Part shown: piece after piece, positions 47,236-56,810 of the stretch
Layout of the letters: each line of letters begins with the position of its first letter
Position numbering within the stretch: the stretch's first letter is position 1
From: Salinibacillus xinjiangensis
GTDB taxonomy: Bacteria; Bacillota; Bacilli; Bacillales; Alkalibacillaceae
Reading direction: 5' to 3'
NCBI RefSeq assembly: GCF_009649735.1
Contig: NZ_WJNH01000005.1
Span: 124,001-188,000, forward strand
DNA: 64,000 bases
Position numbers and translations under genes: made by a program
Notes under the pieces: generated by a model
What the model was told of the DNA's origin: nothing
Seen by the model: only the letters and a program-made list of their open reading frames with translations
Databases searched by the model: none

Positions 47236-48154
47236 ACGCTTTACCCCTTAAATCTATATTTTGTGTTTGTCCATTTTCATCCAACACCGAAACCACAGTC
47301 CCTGGCTTTGGTCGGTTCGAAAACGTGATAAACCGTTGAAAGGCTTTAGCCTCCATTAATGGCTTTAAAGATGGGCGCTTTTGGATCTCTTGAAGATCAC
47401 GTCCATGGACGCTACAAACAACGTTTACACCTGCATACAGTGCTTCCAATAAAGCTTCAACGTCTTGAATCGTCCCTATCTCATCCACCACAATGATATT
47501 CGGAGACATAGACCGAATCATCATCATCATTCCTTCTGCCTTTGGACAAGCATCCATCACATCAGTTCTAAGGCCTACATCATGCTGAGGCACCCCGTTT
47601 TTGCAAGCAGCGATTTCCGACCGCTCATCAATGACGCCCACCTTTTGAGCTGGAAGGTGCTGAAAACCATCACTCATAAGCCTCACCATGTCTCGTAAAA
47701 AAGTGGTTTTTCCGCATTTTGGCGGGCCAATCAAAAGGGTATTCATATAGTGGCTCGGATATAAATATGGAAGGTAACGCTGACTGATATTCTTCAATTG
47801 TCTTGCAATACGCACATTAAAAAACGTAAGGTGCCGAATCGCCTTCACATACCCATTTTCTGTGTTCACTTTTCCAGAAATGCCAACTCTATGGCCTCCC
47901 TCGATTGTGATATAGCCTTGACGAAGCTCGTCCTCAAATCGATAAATAGAATGCTCACTTAGTTGATTCAAAATAAACAGCGCATCCTGTTCTGTAGGCA
48001 CTACATGCTTAATCATTCGTGAATAATGGGTAAATACTAGCTCCACTGGCCTCCTAACACGAATGCGAATTTCATCTAGTTGATCCCAATTTAGAATTTC
48101 CCTTCTCAGCTTGTCTTCTATTGTTTTAGGAAATATTCTCAGAATTTCATCCAA
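47180..48154 (-). CDS. spoIIIAA: Stage III sporulation protein AA, secretion-type ATPase
   Basis: Cytosolic ATPase of the SpoIIIA channel. It has 324 residues (B. subtilis 307): Walker A GPPKCGKTTFLRDM near residue 143, VGVIDERSEIAAC, Walker B-like NIIVVDEIGT near 220, and VVCSVHGRDLQEI. The start is a TTG 9 nt after TAGGAG. The C-terminal extension overlaps spoIIIAB by 56 nt, which explains the extra length. First gene of the operon, behind a sigma-E promoter. Confidence 0.95.
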   Translation of the reverse strand: MDEILRIFPKTIEDKLRREILNWDQLDEIRIRVRRPVELVFTHYSRMIKHVVPTEQDALFILNQLSEHSIYRFEDELRQGYITIEGGHRVGISGKVNTENGYVKAIRHLTFFNVRIARQLKNISQRYLPYLYPSHYMNTLLIGPPKCGKTTFLRDMVRLMSDGFQHLPAQKVGVIDERSEIAACKNGVPQHDVGLRTDVMDACPKAEGMMMMIRSMSPNIIVVDEIGTIQDVEALLEALYAGVNVVCSVHGRDLQEIQKRPSLKPLMEAKAFQRFITFSNRPKPGTVVSVLDENGQTQNIDLRGKAYEVDRSHTVTVGHNSNWV

Positions 48155-48191
48155 TAGAAAGATCTCCTAACTTTGTTGAATTGTTACTTTA

Positions 48192-48219
48192 AATCTATGC
48201 TTGAGAGAATAATTTATGA
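48192..48219 (-). promoter_or_regulatory. Candidate sigma-E promoter of the spoIIIA operon
   Basis: Minus strand -35 TCATAAA (48213-48219), 13 nt, -10 CATAGATT (48192-48199), close to the sigma-E consensus KMATATT-N13-15-CATACAMT. About 38 nt before the spoIIIAA start. Sigma-E is the known regulator of this operon. Confidence 0.65.
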
Positions 48220-48450
48220 CTAAGGAATAATATAAAGAAATCTTGGTCAGCATACTTTTTACTCGGTGAAATTTATTAATTCAGATAGTAGAATAGAGGG
48301 ATTAAGGGGGAAAATGCGGAAGAGTTTTAAGATATAAAAATTGCTCTTTTCTAAGAGAATGTCGTTTTTTGACTTAAAAGATATAAACTGTGACGTAACT
48401 TCAGCAGGACTTGTTTCCAAATATCAATTTGATGAGTGTGGAACCGTCGC

Positions 48451-48560
48451 TACGGAAACACACTTCGCTTTCCGCGGACGAGCGGTGAGCCTCCTCGCTA
48501 ACGCTGCGGGGTCTTACCTGTCTCTTTGCTCCCACAGGAGTCTCCGTGTATTTCTCCGCT
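48451..48560 (+). repeat. Bacillaceae intergenic repeat, copy 1
   Basis: A GC-rich element about 110 nt long with the words CACTTCGCTTTCCGCGG, GTGAGCCTCCTCG, GCTGCGGGGTCTTACCTG and CAGGAGTCTCCGTGT. I recognise this as an intergenic repeat family found many times in Bacillaceae genomes, always between genes. Any open frame across it is not a gene. Copy 2 lies inverted at 48651-48768. Confidence 0.75.
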
Positions 48561-48650
48561 AAAAACGGTGCCTCTTTCGTTTGTTTAAAGCTGAACTATT
48601 GGTTAATCAAAAGCTTTTAACCATGCATTCACCAGAACACTTCAATAGTG

Positions 48651-48768
48651 GAGGCAGAATACGGAGACTCCTATGGGAGGAAACGTGGTGAAGACCCCGA
48701 AGGAAGCGGTCTTTGCTTCTGAGGAGGCTGAGGCCGTGCCCATGGAAAGCGAAGTATTCTGCCGGAAC
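48651..48768 (-). repeat. Bacillaceae intergenic repeat, copy 2 (inverted)
   Basis: Read on the minus strand it has the same ordered blocks as copy 1: AATACTTCGCTTTCCATGG, GGCCTCAGCCTCCTC, GGGGTCTTCACC and ATAGGAGTCTCCGTATTC, with about 20-30 percent divergence. The two copies are arranged head to head around a 90-nt spacer, so a transcript could fold into a long imperfect hairpin. Confidence 0.75.
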
Positions 48769-48883
48769 GCTTTGCGAGCACTCCATATTCTTCAGAACGA
48801 TTTAAGCGACTCTTAAAAGTTTTTCTATATTGCATTTTACATCTACTGCACATTATAAAAGCAACAACGTTTATGAAAATAGT

Positions 48884-48913
48884 AAAAAAAGAGACTAACC
48901 TTAATTAGGTTAG
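48884..48913 (-). terminator. Terminator downstream of efp
   Basis: Stem CTAACCT/AGGTTAG (48895-48901 with 48907-48913); minus-strand U-tract from the A-run at 48884-48890. Confidence 0.75.
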
Positions 48914-48933
48914 CCTCCTTGATTCGTGTTCAA

Positions 48934-49491
48934 TTATGCACGGGATACATATTTACCATCACTTGTATTTACGACTAGTACATCCCCGACATTCACAAAG
49001 AATGGTACCTGTACTACTAAACCAGTTTCTACAGTAGCTGGCTTTGAACCACCACTAGCCGTATCTCCTTTAATACCTGGTTCGGTTTCGGTTACTTCTA
49101 GCTCAACCGTATTTGGCATCTCAAGTCCTAGTGATTCACCTTCATAAAGCAAAATACCTACCTGCATATTTTCCTTTAAGTAGTTCAATTCATTTTCAAT
49201 TTGAGAGGTTTGTAGCTCAAGCTGTTCAAAGGATTCCTGGTCCATAAATGTGTGAACATCACCTGATGCATACAAATATTGCATTTGTCTACGCTCTAAA
49301 TGTGCTTTGTTGACTTTCTCTCCTGCACGAAATGTACGTTCTTGAATGTTTCCATTCCGAAGATTTCGTAGCTTGGAGCGAACAAATGCAGCCCCTTTTC
49401 CCGGCTTAACATGTTGGAAATCTATAACCTGCCAAATATCTCCGTCTAATTCTATAGTTTGTCCTGTGCGAAAATCATTAACAGAAATCAA
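48934..49491 (-). CDS. efp: Translation elongation factor P
   Basis: Relieves ribosome stalling at polyproline stretches. It has 185 residues, exactly the B. subtilis length: KOW-like domain I with [17 protein letters not shown] (lysine tip of the modified loop), and OB domains II and III ending [11 protein letters not shown]. The TTG at 49491 ([13 protein letters not shown]) after GAAAGGGG is chosen; the frame extends upstream to a GTG, but those residues are not conserved. Confidence 0.95.
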   Translation of the reverse strand: MISVNDFRTGQTIELDGDIWQVIDFQHVKPGKGAAFVRSKLRNLRNGNIQERTFRAGEKVNKAHLERRQMQYLYASGDVHTFMDQESFEQLELQTSQIENELNYLKENMQVGILLYEGESLGLEMPNTVELEVTETEPGIKGDTASGGSKPATVETGLVVQVPFFVNVGDVLVVNTSDGKYVSRA

Positions 49492-49513
49492 ATCGAAAAC
49501 CCCTTTCTTCACT

Positions 49514-50575
49514 TTACAATGTTATTAATTCCTTTGGAGAATGTGTAAGCTTTTCATTACCATTTTCCGTTACGAGGGTATCATCCTCAATTCGGCAGCC
49601 CCCTACATTGCTCACATAGATTCCTGGTTCTACCGTTACCACCATTCCAGGCTTTAATACCTGTTCATTTCGGAAAGATAGCCCTGGTCCTTCATGAACA
49701 TCCAAGCCAATTCCGTGACCTGTTGAATGACCAAAGTATTCAGCATAACCCTTTTCTCGAATATAATCTCTTGTTAGGGCATCTGCTTCAACACCTGTAA
49801 TGCCAGCTTTAATTCCTTCCATTCCCTTTAATTGTGCCTGTAATACTGTATCATAAATCTCTTTTAATTGGTCACTTATTTCACCAACAGCGACTGTTCT
49901 CGTAATATCTGAAGCATAACCTTTGTAATAAGCACCAAAGTCTAAGGTGACAAGCTCTCCACTTTCAATCTTCTTCTCGGATGCAACTCCATGCGGTAAT
50001 GCAGACCGATAACCAGATGCAACTATAATATCAAATGAGGATGATTCTGCACCATTTTTTCTCATAAAGAATTCTAATTCGTTCGATACATCAATCTCCT
50101 TAACACCTGGTTTGATGAACCCGAGGATATGATCAAAGGCTTCGTCCGCTATTTTACAAGCATGCTTAATAATGTCAATTTCTTCACTTGTTTTAATCAA
50201 TCTTAAATTTTCAATTAATCCTGAAGCTGGAACCAATTCTGCTTCGACTTCATTTTTATATACTTCATATGTACCATAAGTCATTTGGTTCTTTTCAAAA
50301 CCAAGCTTTTGTATCCCTAGACGTTTCACCTGTTTGGCTACTTCTTGGTGGATAGGGATTTTATGCTCAATTACTTCATACCCTTTAGCTTGTTCATTTG
50401 CTTGAACGGTGTAACGAAAGTCAGTTATAAAAAGAGCTTCCTTTTCCGTTATAAGAGCAACACCGGCAGTTCCTGTAAAACCAGTCATGTAACGACGGTT
50501 CTTACCACTTGTAATCAAAAGACCATCAAAGTCTTGCTTAGCAAGGGCTGATCTGAATTTTTCCAGTTTCTCCAC
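49514..50575 (-). CDS. yqhT: Xaa-Pro dipeptidase/aminopeptidase YqhT
   Basis: M24 metallopeptidase cleaving Xaa-Pro bonds. It has 353 residues, exactly the length of B. subtilis YqhT: N-terminal creatinase domain ([15 protein letters not shown]) and C-terminal pita-bread domain with metal ligands in [33 protein letters not shown] and VTVEPGIYV. The GTG at 50575, 5 nt after AAAGGATGG, gives the family N-terminus ([13 protein letters not shown]). Lies between aroQ and efp as in B. subtilis. Confidence 0.94.
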   Translation of the reverse strand: MEKLEKFRSALAKQDFDGLLITSGKNRRYMTGFTGTAGVALITEKEALFITDFRYTVQANEQAKGYEVIEHKIPIHQEVAKQVKRLGIQKLGFEKNQMTYGTYEVYKNEVEAELVPASGLIENLRLIKTSEEIDIIKHACKIADEAFDHILGFIKPGVKEIDVSNELEFFMRKNGAESSSFDIIVASGYRSALPHGVASEKKIESGELVTLDFGAYYKGYASDITRTVAVGEISDQLKEIYDTVLQAQLKGMEGIKAGITGVEADALTRDYIREKGYAEYFGHSTGHGIGLDVHEGPGLSFRNEQVLKPGMVVTVEPGIYVSNVGGCRIEDDTLVTENGNEKLTHSPKELITL

Positions 50576-50589
50576 TTTAACCATCCTTT

Positions 50590-51024
50590 CTATTTTTCTG
50601 CTTCTAGAAATGCTTGGGCAGCGACTTTGTAGCCAATAGTTCCAAGTCCAGCAATTTGCCCCCAGCAAACTGGAGCAAGTAACGATTCCCTTCTAAATGG
50701 CTCCCGATTATGTACGTTTGAGATATGTACTTCTATAACTGGAACACTAATTGCACTTATAGCGTCCCTTAAGGCTACACTTGTGTGGGTATAGGCCGCA
50801 GGGTTAAAGATAATACCTTCAAACTGCCCCTCTGCCTTGTGAATATGATCAATCAATTCTCCCTCATGATTGGACTGAAAACAAGACAATCCCCAACCAT
50901 GAACATCTAATAGCTCACGAAGTTCCGTTTCGACCTCTTCTAAACCACTGTTACCATAAATGGTAGGCTCACGTTTCCCTAATAAGTTTAGATTCGGACC
51001 ATTCAGCATTAATAATCGTTTCAT
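50590..51024 (-). CDS. aroQ: 3-dehydroquinate dehydratase, type II
   Basis: Third step of the shikimate pathway. It has 144 residues: MLNGPNLNLLGKREPTIYG with the catalytic arginine and tyrosine, FQSNHEGELIDHIH, NPAAYTHTSVALRDAI, and EVHISNVHNREPFRRES. ATG at 51024 after GGGGAG. The longer upstream frame is not supported. Confidence 0.95.
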   Translation of the reverse strand: MKRLLMLNGPNLNLLGKREPTIYGNSGLEEVETELRELLDVHGWGLSCFQSNHEGELIDHIHKAEGQFEGIIFNPAAYTHTSVALRDAISAISVPVIEVHISNVHNREPFRRESLLAPVCWGQIAGLGTIGYKVAAQAFLEAEK

Positions 51025-51079
51025 GTCTCTCCCCATCCTAGTTTCTAGAAAATTGTCTAATTTTTAGTTTACCACATCA

Positions 51080-51601
51080 TTAGGCATTTTGTGAGGATTT
51101 TTCCTCCCTTTCCTTTTTCATGTCTTCAAGACTTTTATGTTCAAAAGAAATGGAATATCCAATAAATGTTCCATATAATACGTGTAAACAAACTGTAGTT
51201 ATAATGGTATCCATTGTCATCTCAGATAAGATTGGGACGGCTGAAAACATAGGATTTAAAAAATACATAAATAAAAACCAAATCGCTACACCATACAGGA
51301 TACCTGGCAACATACCTTCTCGCTTTTTTAAAACTAAATAATAAATATATGCTGCCAAAATTGAAAGCACACCGATGATGAGCATGCTGAAAATTTCTCC
51401 TGAGAAACCATTGGTCCACTGGTTTTGCCAAAAGGATCGTAATGTAAAACTTGCATGTGACACTTCAGAAAAATTAAAATAATAGGCCAATGAACCGAGC
51501 AGACTCCACAACAGTCCCCCAATAAATCCTGTAACTAGAGATTTTTGCAAAAGCGACATCGGTTTTTCTCGTTGATTTTGTTCCATTTTTTCTTCTGACA
51601 T
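51080..51601 (-). CDS. yqhR: Conserved membrane protein YqhR
   Basis: A 173-residue protein with four transmembrane segments (about 20-41, 70-91, 99-118 and 131-152) and a charged tail rich in Glu and Lys. It corresponds to B. subtilis YqhR by position beside aroQ and by length. No function is known. Confidence 0.85.
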   Translation of the reverse strand: MSEEKMEQNQREKPMSLLQKSLVTGFIGGLLWSLLGSLAYYFNFSEVSHASFTLRSFWQNQWTNGFSGEIFSMLIIGVLSILAAYIYYLVLKKREGMLPGILYGVAIWFLFMYFLNPMFSAVPILSEMTMDTIITTVCLHVLYGTFIGYSISFEHKSLEDMKKEREEKSSQNA

Positions 51602-52035
51602 TTTCCATCACCTCTTCTCGTTAGCCTATCCAATTTAAAAAAAGACATGCCTGACCTGCGCCAAAAGATGTACGTATAAAATTTTTTCTAGTACAATAAC
51701 AATATATTTACAGTTTTAAACATACAAATATATTAGGTAATGAATTTGATCAATCAATAGTGTTCAATTTAGTTAAATTTGTATTTTTACTGAATATTTT
51801 TTCCACACAAAGGGAAGAACTGAAATGGAGTAAATAAAGTTTCAATTTTACATAGGATTATTGCTTTTCCTCTAGAATTAATAATTTAAGAAACCCTACC
51901 AATTTGCTACCTTTAAGGCGAAGACAGAAATGTAGGTGCACATATACTATTAATCGATTCAAGTTATAAACTTAGATAGTAAAAAAGCCATATTAAATAT
52001 AAATGTTTTACTGAATGATAGAAGGGAGGTCCACT
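51602..52035. other. AT-rich intergenic region between divergent yqhR and yqhP
   Basis: About 430 nt holding the promoters of both genes. I recognise no RNA, repeat or convincing ORF. Confidence 0.6.
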
Positions 52036-52419
52036 ATGTCTACCCGCAAATTTAGCGTAGTTTTCTATATTTTAATTGGTCTGGCCGTATTCGGTGTTTT
52101 TTATCAACTTCTCTTTAATACTGCTGAGCTCTTTAAATATATTTTAATGACTGTAGGATTTGCGGCCCTTTTGTTTGGTATCTTCTATTTCTTTATGAAA
52201 AAAAGAAATGCTAGTGGATTTTCAAATCAATATAAAAAAGCAGTTAAACAGTCAAAACAAAAATATGGCGGATCGGTTCAAGACAAACAGACATACAATG
52301 CAGCACTACGCAAACAGAAGAAAAAGAAATTAGATTATAAACGCCCACGAAAAAAAGCCTCTCATTTAAGAGTGATTGATGGGAAAAAGGATAAAAAGAA
52401 AAACCGAGCATTATTTTAA
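52036..52419 (+). CDS. yqhP: SA1362-family membrane protein YqhP
   Basis: A 127-residue protein with two transmembrane segments (about 6-25 and 33-54) and a long, very basic cytosolic tail with many Lys and Arg (KQKKKKLDYKRPRKKASHLR). It corresponds to B. subtilis YqhP. ATG at 52036 after AGGGAGG. The stop codon lies within the terminator loop region shared with yqhO. Confidence 0.85.
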   Translation: MSTRKFSVVFYILIGLAVFGVFYQLLFNTAELFKYILMTVGFAALLFGIFYFFMKKRNASGFSNQYKKAVKQSKQKYGGSVQDKQTYNAALRKQKKKKLDYKRPRKKASHLRVIDGKKDKKKNRALF

Positions 52420-52433
52420 ATGCTCGGTTTTAT
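52401..52433. terminator. Bidirectional terminator between yqhP and yqhO
   Basis: Stem AAACCGAGCAT (52401-52411) with ATGCTCGGTTT (52420-52430), loop containing the yqhP stop codon. Confidence 0.85.
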
Positions 52434-52435
52434 GC

Positions 52436-53326
52436 TTAATAAGTCCAATTTTTTAAATACTTTATTGCACTTTCTCTCCCATACTCCATCAACTGATATT
52501 TTTCCTTTTCATTTAAATCAAAATCTGTTGCATCAATGTCCTTTGTAGGAATAAACATGATTTCTGTGGCAATGGATTTAGAAATGTATCTAGCATCATG
52601 GGCATGCATCATTGTAGAAAACAGCGCCATAAACAATCCAATCGTATTGTTGATTTTACGCTTAGGTAAAATATCATATGATGAACTTAGCTTCATGCCT
52701 AGAATCGGGCGCAGTGGTTTCCCCTCAGCATTCTGAAATACCCACAACGGAAAGTTACTCAATAAACCTCCGTCAACAAGAATATGTTTTTCCACCTGCG
52801 GACCTAATCTCTTAATCGGTATAAAGAAAAAGGGAATTGAGGCACTAATTCTCACTGCTCTAGCAATCGAGAATGATCGGCTATCAATATGATAAAGCCT
52901 CATCAAATCATCTGGAAACACCACCATCTTACCTAGGGATAAATCCGATGCAACAATCTTTAAGTAACCCTGTGGTAAATCATTAAACGTATAAACTCCC
53001 TTGGCAGCTAATTTTTCATCGACCCACCGCTCTAACTCATCTCCTTTATATAATCCTAACCGGCTATAAACGAGTAACCATTTTAAAAACGGTACAAATT
53101 TGCCAAATCTTGATTCCTTTAAAAATGACTTTAAATTTAATTCCAGAAACATTTCTTTGATCTCAGAAGTGCTATAACCAGCGGCAATCAATGCTGCCAT
53201 GATCGCTCCTGCAGATGTTCCAGCCACTCTTTCAAAGGATATGCCATGTTCATCTGCTACCTCCATAGCTCCAATAAAGGCAAACGCCTTCACGCCCCCA
53301 CCGGAAAAAACAGCATCAACTTTCAA
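52436..53326 (-). CDS. yqhO: Patatin-like phospholipase YqhO
   Basis: A 296-residue patatin-fold lipid hydrolase: oxyanion loop SGGGVKAFAFIGAM, nucleophile serine in VAGTSAGAIMAAL near residue 40, and catalytic aspartate in HILVDGGLLSNFPL near 195: a complete Ser-Asp dyad. TTG start 9 nt after AAAGGGG. Substrate unknown; cytosolic, no signal peptide. Confidence 0.9.
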   Translation of the reverse strand: MKVDAVFSGGGVKAFAFIGAMEVADEHGISFERVAGTSAGAIMAALIAAGYSTSEIKEMFLELNLKSFLKESRFGKFVPFLKWLLVYSRLGLYKGDELERWVDEKLAAKGVYTFNDLPQGYLKIVASDLSLGKMVVFPDDLMRLYHIDSRSFSIARAVRISASIPFFFIPIKRLGPQVEKHILVDGGLLSNFPLWVFQNAEGKPLRPILGMKLSSSYDILPKRKINNTIGLFMALFSTMMHAHDARYISKSIATEIMFIPTKDIDATDFDLNEKEKYQLMEYGRESAIKYLKNWTY

Positions 53327-53680
53327 TTACATCAGCCCCTTTTTAAGAAGAGGTATTTATAGATGTATAAGCGTGTGGGGGGACGTGTAGAACTATGGCA
53401 GGCTTTTTTGATTTGGAATCGTTTGTAAAGAGAAGGATATTGAGACTATTTAACGCGAATTACTTCTTGTTTTCTTTTATTGAACACTTTTTTCATGAAT
53501 TGTTACTTGTATTATGTTAATCAAACCCATCCGAAAATTTATTGAACCTTATGCAAATTTTATTGAAGCTAATTTTGGAGCAATTGTTCTTTAATTTGCT
53601 AAATTAAATTCTCGATGACTATTTGAACAGATAATGGGTTATTTAACTATTTCACCGAACATATAAGTTCAAAGATGAAA
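53327..53680. other. AT-rich intergenic region upstream of yqhO
   Basis: About 350 nt, with repeated TTATTGAA/ATTGAAC words between 53480 and 53640 that recall the degenerate words at 3340-3540. A 41-codon frame at 53395-53520 has no ribosome binding site nearby and is not called. No RNA or mobile element seen. Confidence 0.5.
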
Positions 53681-53711
53681 AAAGAGCGACCTCAACTCGA
53701 GATCGCTCTTT
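53681..53711 (-). terminator. Terminator downstream of nrdJ
   Basis: Nine-bp stem AAAGAGCGA/TCGCTCTTT (53681-53689 with 53703-53711), preceded by an A-run that gives the minus-strand U-tract. Confidence 0.85.
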
Positions 53712-53722
53712 TCTTCAAAATA

Positions 53723-56296
53723 TTATAATCCACATTTCAACTGAGCGCCACAATTTGTACACGTATTACAGCCGCCCATGTCTTCAACTTGTCCTTTACG
53801 ACACACTGGACAAGTATCTCCAACCTCAGATCCGATGGTAACATTAGTCTTATCAAGCTCTTGAACTGTATCCATGAGGACTACTTTAGGTACTGGCTTT
53901 TCTGGCTTTTCTTCCTTTTGTTCTGGAGTCTCATCATCAAATGTATTTTCCTCTGCCTTTAAGGTTAATACTTGTGAGTCACGGCTTCCGTCAACATACA
54001 CTGTACCGCCTTTTGCTCCACCATTATACAAGCGCTCATATACTTGCTGAACTTGTTCAACTGTATAACCTTTTGGTGCATTTACAGTTTTGGAGATAGA
54101 AGAATCCACCCAGTTTTGAATCACGCATTGCGTATCAGCATGTGCTTCTGGAGCGAGATTCATCGCTGTCACAAACCAATTTGGTAAGTTAGTTGGATCT
54201 TGTTCTGGATTTTCATCTAAATATTCCTGAACAATGTCTGCCTTCACTTCAATAAATTTCCCTAAACGACCGCTACGGTAATAGGTGAAGGAGAAATAAG
54301 GCTCTAAACCTGTTGCAACACCAACCATTGTACCAGTGCTGCCTGTAGGAGCAACGGTTAATAAATGAGAGTTGCGAATACCATGCTCTAAAACACCTTG
54401 TCGAATATCTTCAGGCATTTTCTGCATGTAACCTGTATTGACAAATCGCTTACGTAACTCTTGTGTTTCTTCTTCTGTATTACCTACTAGGAATGGAAAG
54501 CTACCTTTTTCCTTAGCTAGCTCAATAGAAGTTCGATAAGCTGTTGTCGCAATGGTTTCGAAAATCTGATCAACTAGTTTATTTCCTTCTTCTGAACCAT
54601 ATTCAGTTTCACTATAGATTAACAAGTCATGTAGACCCATAACGCCCAAGCCAACACGACGTTCACCTAAAGCTTGCTTACGATTTTCTTCAAGGAAATA
54701 TGGTGTTGCATCAATAACGTTATCCTGCATACGAACGCCAACTTCAACTGTACTCTTTAACTTTTCAAAATTAACAGTCTTCGTTTCCTTATCTGCCATT
54801 TCTGCTAGATTTACAGCAGCTAAGTTGCAGACAGAATAAGGAGCAAGTGGTTGTTCACCACACGGATTTGTCGCTACTACTTTTTGACCATAGCTTTTAG
54901 CATTCGTCATGTCGTTGGCATTATCAATAAAGAAAATACCAGGCTCTGCTGAATAAGTCGCACAAATATTAATTAAATTCCAAAGCTCTTTCGCTTTCAT
55001 TTTACGGTGTACGCGAACCTTATGTCCAAGCTTTTCCCATTCCCGAACGTCTCCAATTTTATGCCATTGTTCATTATAAGCCTTCATTTCCTCTGAATCA
55101 TAGTTTTCAACATCAGGGAATCTTAGCTCATAATCGCCATCTTCTTCAACAGCTTCCATGAATTCCTTCGTTAAGCATACTGAAATATTAGCACCTGTTA
55201 AAAACTCAGAATTATTTACACTGTAGGTACCACCATCACGCAATTTTTCTTCAGCATCTTTAATAATTTTTTCACTAAATCCACCTAATCCAGGAATGTT
55301 TTTATAGTTCACTATTCCTTGGTACATTTGTTCTTCATGTTGTGTCAGTGGAGTGAATTTCAATTTATCTTCCGCATGTTTCTTAATTAGTTCATCATTG
55401 GTGTTTTCGATTAAATACCTTAGGATTCTCGGATTTTGCATTTTAGAAATAATAAATTCGATGATATCAGGGTGAGAATCCACTAGCATGATCATTTGAG
55501 CACCTCTGCGACTTCCACCTTGCTCAACAAGATGTGTCAACTTCGCAATGTCATCTAACCAAGAAACAGAGCCTGAAGATTTTCCATTCACACCACGTGC
55601 TAGTGTATTTCGAGGACGTAAAGTAGATCCATTCGTACCTACCCCTCCACCACGACTCATAATCTCCATAACCTGCTTACGATGCTCAGAAATTCCTTCT
55701 CTAGAATCCTGAATGTACGGCATAACGTAGCAGTTGAAGTACGTGACATCAGTGTCTGCGCCTGCTCCATATAGAACTCTACCTGCAGGAACAAAATTAA
55801 GATTCTTTAACTGCTCATAGAAACGCTCAAAAGATTCCTTACGCTTTTCTTCAGTGGTTTCTACTGCTGATAAGCCTGTTGCGTTCCTTAGGGCAATTTG
55901 CTCATAAAAAACTTCGAGTGGTTTTTCAATGACATCCAAGGAGCGTGTAACAACACCTGTTTCAGCCTCTTGTTCATTGTCTAAAACCGACACGAATTCT
56001 GGACCCACCGCAACTTTAGCCTGTTTGTTCTCCCAATCAATTGATTGAATAAATCCAAGTCCGCGAGCAGGGAACTTTGGATCCTCTTTTACCGTTAACA
56101 CAACGAAGTCACCGTCAGTTAATGTAACCTTCTCGGTGTCTTTAAACGCATACCTATCCAACATCACGAGACGTGAAACACCCTTATGTAGGATACTCAT
56201 ATCTGATGTGATTGGGTGTACTTGTGGAAACAGTTTAATGTCCTTATTCAAACGTTCCACATCAATGTTCAGTTGTTCTTCTTTCAATTTTAGCAA
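53723..56296 (-). CDS. nrdJ: Adenosylcobalamin-dependent ribonucleotide reductase, class II
   Basis: Reduces ribonucleotides to deoxyribonucleotides without oxygen, using B12. It has 857 residues: first redox cysteine in TYFNCYVMP near residue 190, active-site motif ATNPCGEQPLAPYSVCNLAAVNL-type (NPCGEQPL) near 475, phosphate loop VAPTGSTGTMVG, and a C-terminal zinc-ribbon-like tail CPVC...CNTCTNCGAQLKCGL that also supplies redox cysteines. The TTG at 56296 (MLKLKEEQLNIDVERL) lies 7 nt after AAAGGGTGAG and is preferred over a GTG four codons upstream. Tandem NrdR boxes lie about 170-210 nt upstream; no cobalamin riboswitch is visible. Confidence 0.94.
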   Translation of the reverse strand: MLKLKEEQLNIDVERLNKDIKLFPQVHPITSDMSILHKGVSRLVMLDRYAFKDTEKVTLTDGDFVVLTVKEDPKFPARGLGFIQSIDWENKQAKVAVGPEFVSVLDNEQEAETGVVTRSLDVIEKPLEVFYEQIALRNATGLSAVETTEEKRKESFERFYEQLKNLNFVPAGRVLYGAGADTDVTYFNCYVMPYIQDSREGISEHRKQVMEIMSRGGGVGTNGSTLRPRNTLARGVNGKSSGSVSWLDDIAKLTHLVEQGGSRRGAQMIMLVDSHPDIIEFIISKMQNPRILRYLIENTNDELIKKHAEDKLKFTPLTQHEEQMYQGIVNYKNIPGLGGFSEKIIKDAEEKLRDGGTYSVNNSEFLTGANISVCLTKEFMEAVEEDGDYELRFPDVENYDSEEMKAYNEQWHKIGDVREWEKLGHKVRVHRKMKAKELWNLINICATYSAEPGIFFIDNANDMTNAKSYGQKVVATNPCGEQPLAPYSVCNLAAVNLAEMADKETKTVNFEKLKSTVEVGVRMQDNVIDATPYFLEENRKQALGERRVGLGVMGLHDLLIYSETEYGSEEGNKLVDQIFETIATTAYRTSIELAKEKGSFPFLVGNTEEETQELRKRFVNTGYMQKMPEDIRQGVLEHGIRNSHLLTVAPTGSTGTMVGVATGLEPYFSFTYYRSGRLGKFIEVKADIVQEYLDENPEQDPTNLPNWFVTAMNLAPEAHADTQCVIQNWVDSSISKTVNAPKGYTVEQVQQVYERLYNGGAKGGTVYVDGSRDSQVLTLKAEENTFDDETPEQKEEKPEKPVPKVVLMDTVQELDKTNVTIGSEVGDTCPVCRKGQVEDMGGCNTCTNCGAQLKCGL

Positions 56297-56462
56297 ACTA
56301 CATCTCACCCTTTCTTATTCTTGCGCAATGATAAAACAGACATCGAGGCCAAATCCTATCATTTTTTCCTATCATGTTTTGAATCATCGTAGTATAATAG
56401 CATAGTATTCTATGAGGCTCTTCTAAAGTTGTTATCCTTAACTTATCATACCATAACAAAAA

Positions 56463-56477
56463 CCACAATATATGTAC
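56463..56477. promoter_or_regulatory. NrdR box 1 upstream of nrdJ
   Basis: CCACAATATATGTAC matches the core CwAtATaT of the NrdR box acaCwAtATaTwgtg fully, and 10 of 15 positions overall. It lies exactly 32 bp from box 2. Confidence 0.6.
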
Positions 56478-56494
56478 ATCGATTTTTACAAAAA

Positions 56495-56509
56495 ACACAA
56501 CATATTGTA
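56495..56509. promoter_or_regulatory. NrdR box 2 upstream of nrdJ
   Basis: ACACAACATATTGTA matches the NrdR consensus at 13 of 15 positions. The rest of the 500-nt gap 56309-56810 is AT-rich with promoters of nrdJ and yqhL only. Confidence 0.7.
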
Positions 56510-56810
56510 TTTTGAACAGAGAGATTCGTTTTTGTCAATTTTAAAATCATTCATAAATGATAGATATTTAAAGATAAAGTGATATTTTTACGAGCTAAAT
56601 GAAAAATTTGATGGATTTTGTCAGTTGCAAAATCACCGAAATATCTTAACTCTTATCTTCATTGGGTTTTAGACTACTTAAATCCAGTTTAACCAAATAA
56701 AATAAGCCTAAAGACCTATTCCCATAAATTTGTTATAAGAAATGCTTTGAATCTTTTCGTTAACATTCTTATAATAGGTAGTAGGCGCTTGATGATGAAA
56801 GGGGATAATT

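Noticed and set aside
48341-48562. Plus-strand frame of 73 codons between spoIIIAA and efp
   Set aside because: Most of it is the intergenic repeat copy 1, which recurs in non-coding positions; no good ribosome binding site.
48671-48853. Minus-strand frame of 60 codons in the same gap
   Set aside because: It is the inverted repeat copy 2 read in one frame; no conserved product.
53395-53520. 41-codon plus-strand frame in the gap upstream of yqhO
   Set aside because: The only G-rich stretch is too far from the ATG, and the segment is AT-rich with degenerate repeats.
56298-56498. Minus-strand frame of 66 codons upstream of nrdJ
   Set aside because: It covers the nrdJ ribosome binding site and the NrdR box region, has no binding site of its own and an uncharacteristic composition.
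56309-56810. Cobalamin riboswitch expected before a B12-dependent reductase
   Set aside because: No B12-box-like motif or associated helices could be seen; NrdR boxes explain regulation better.
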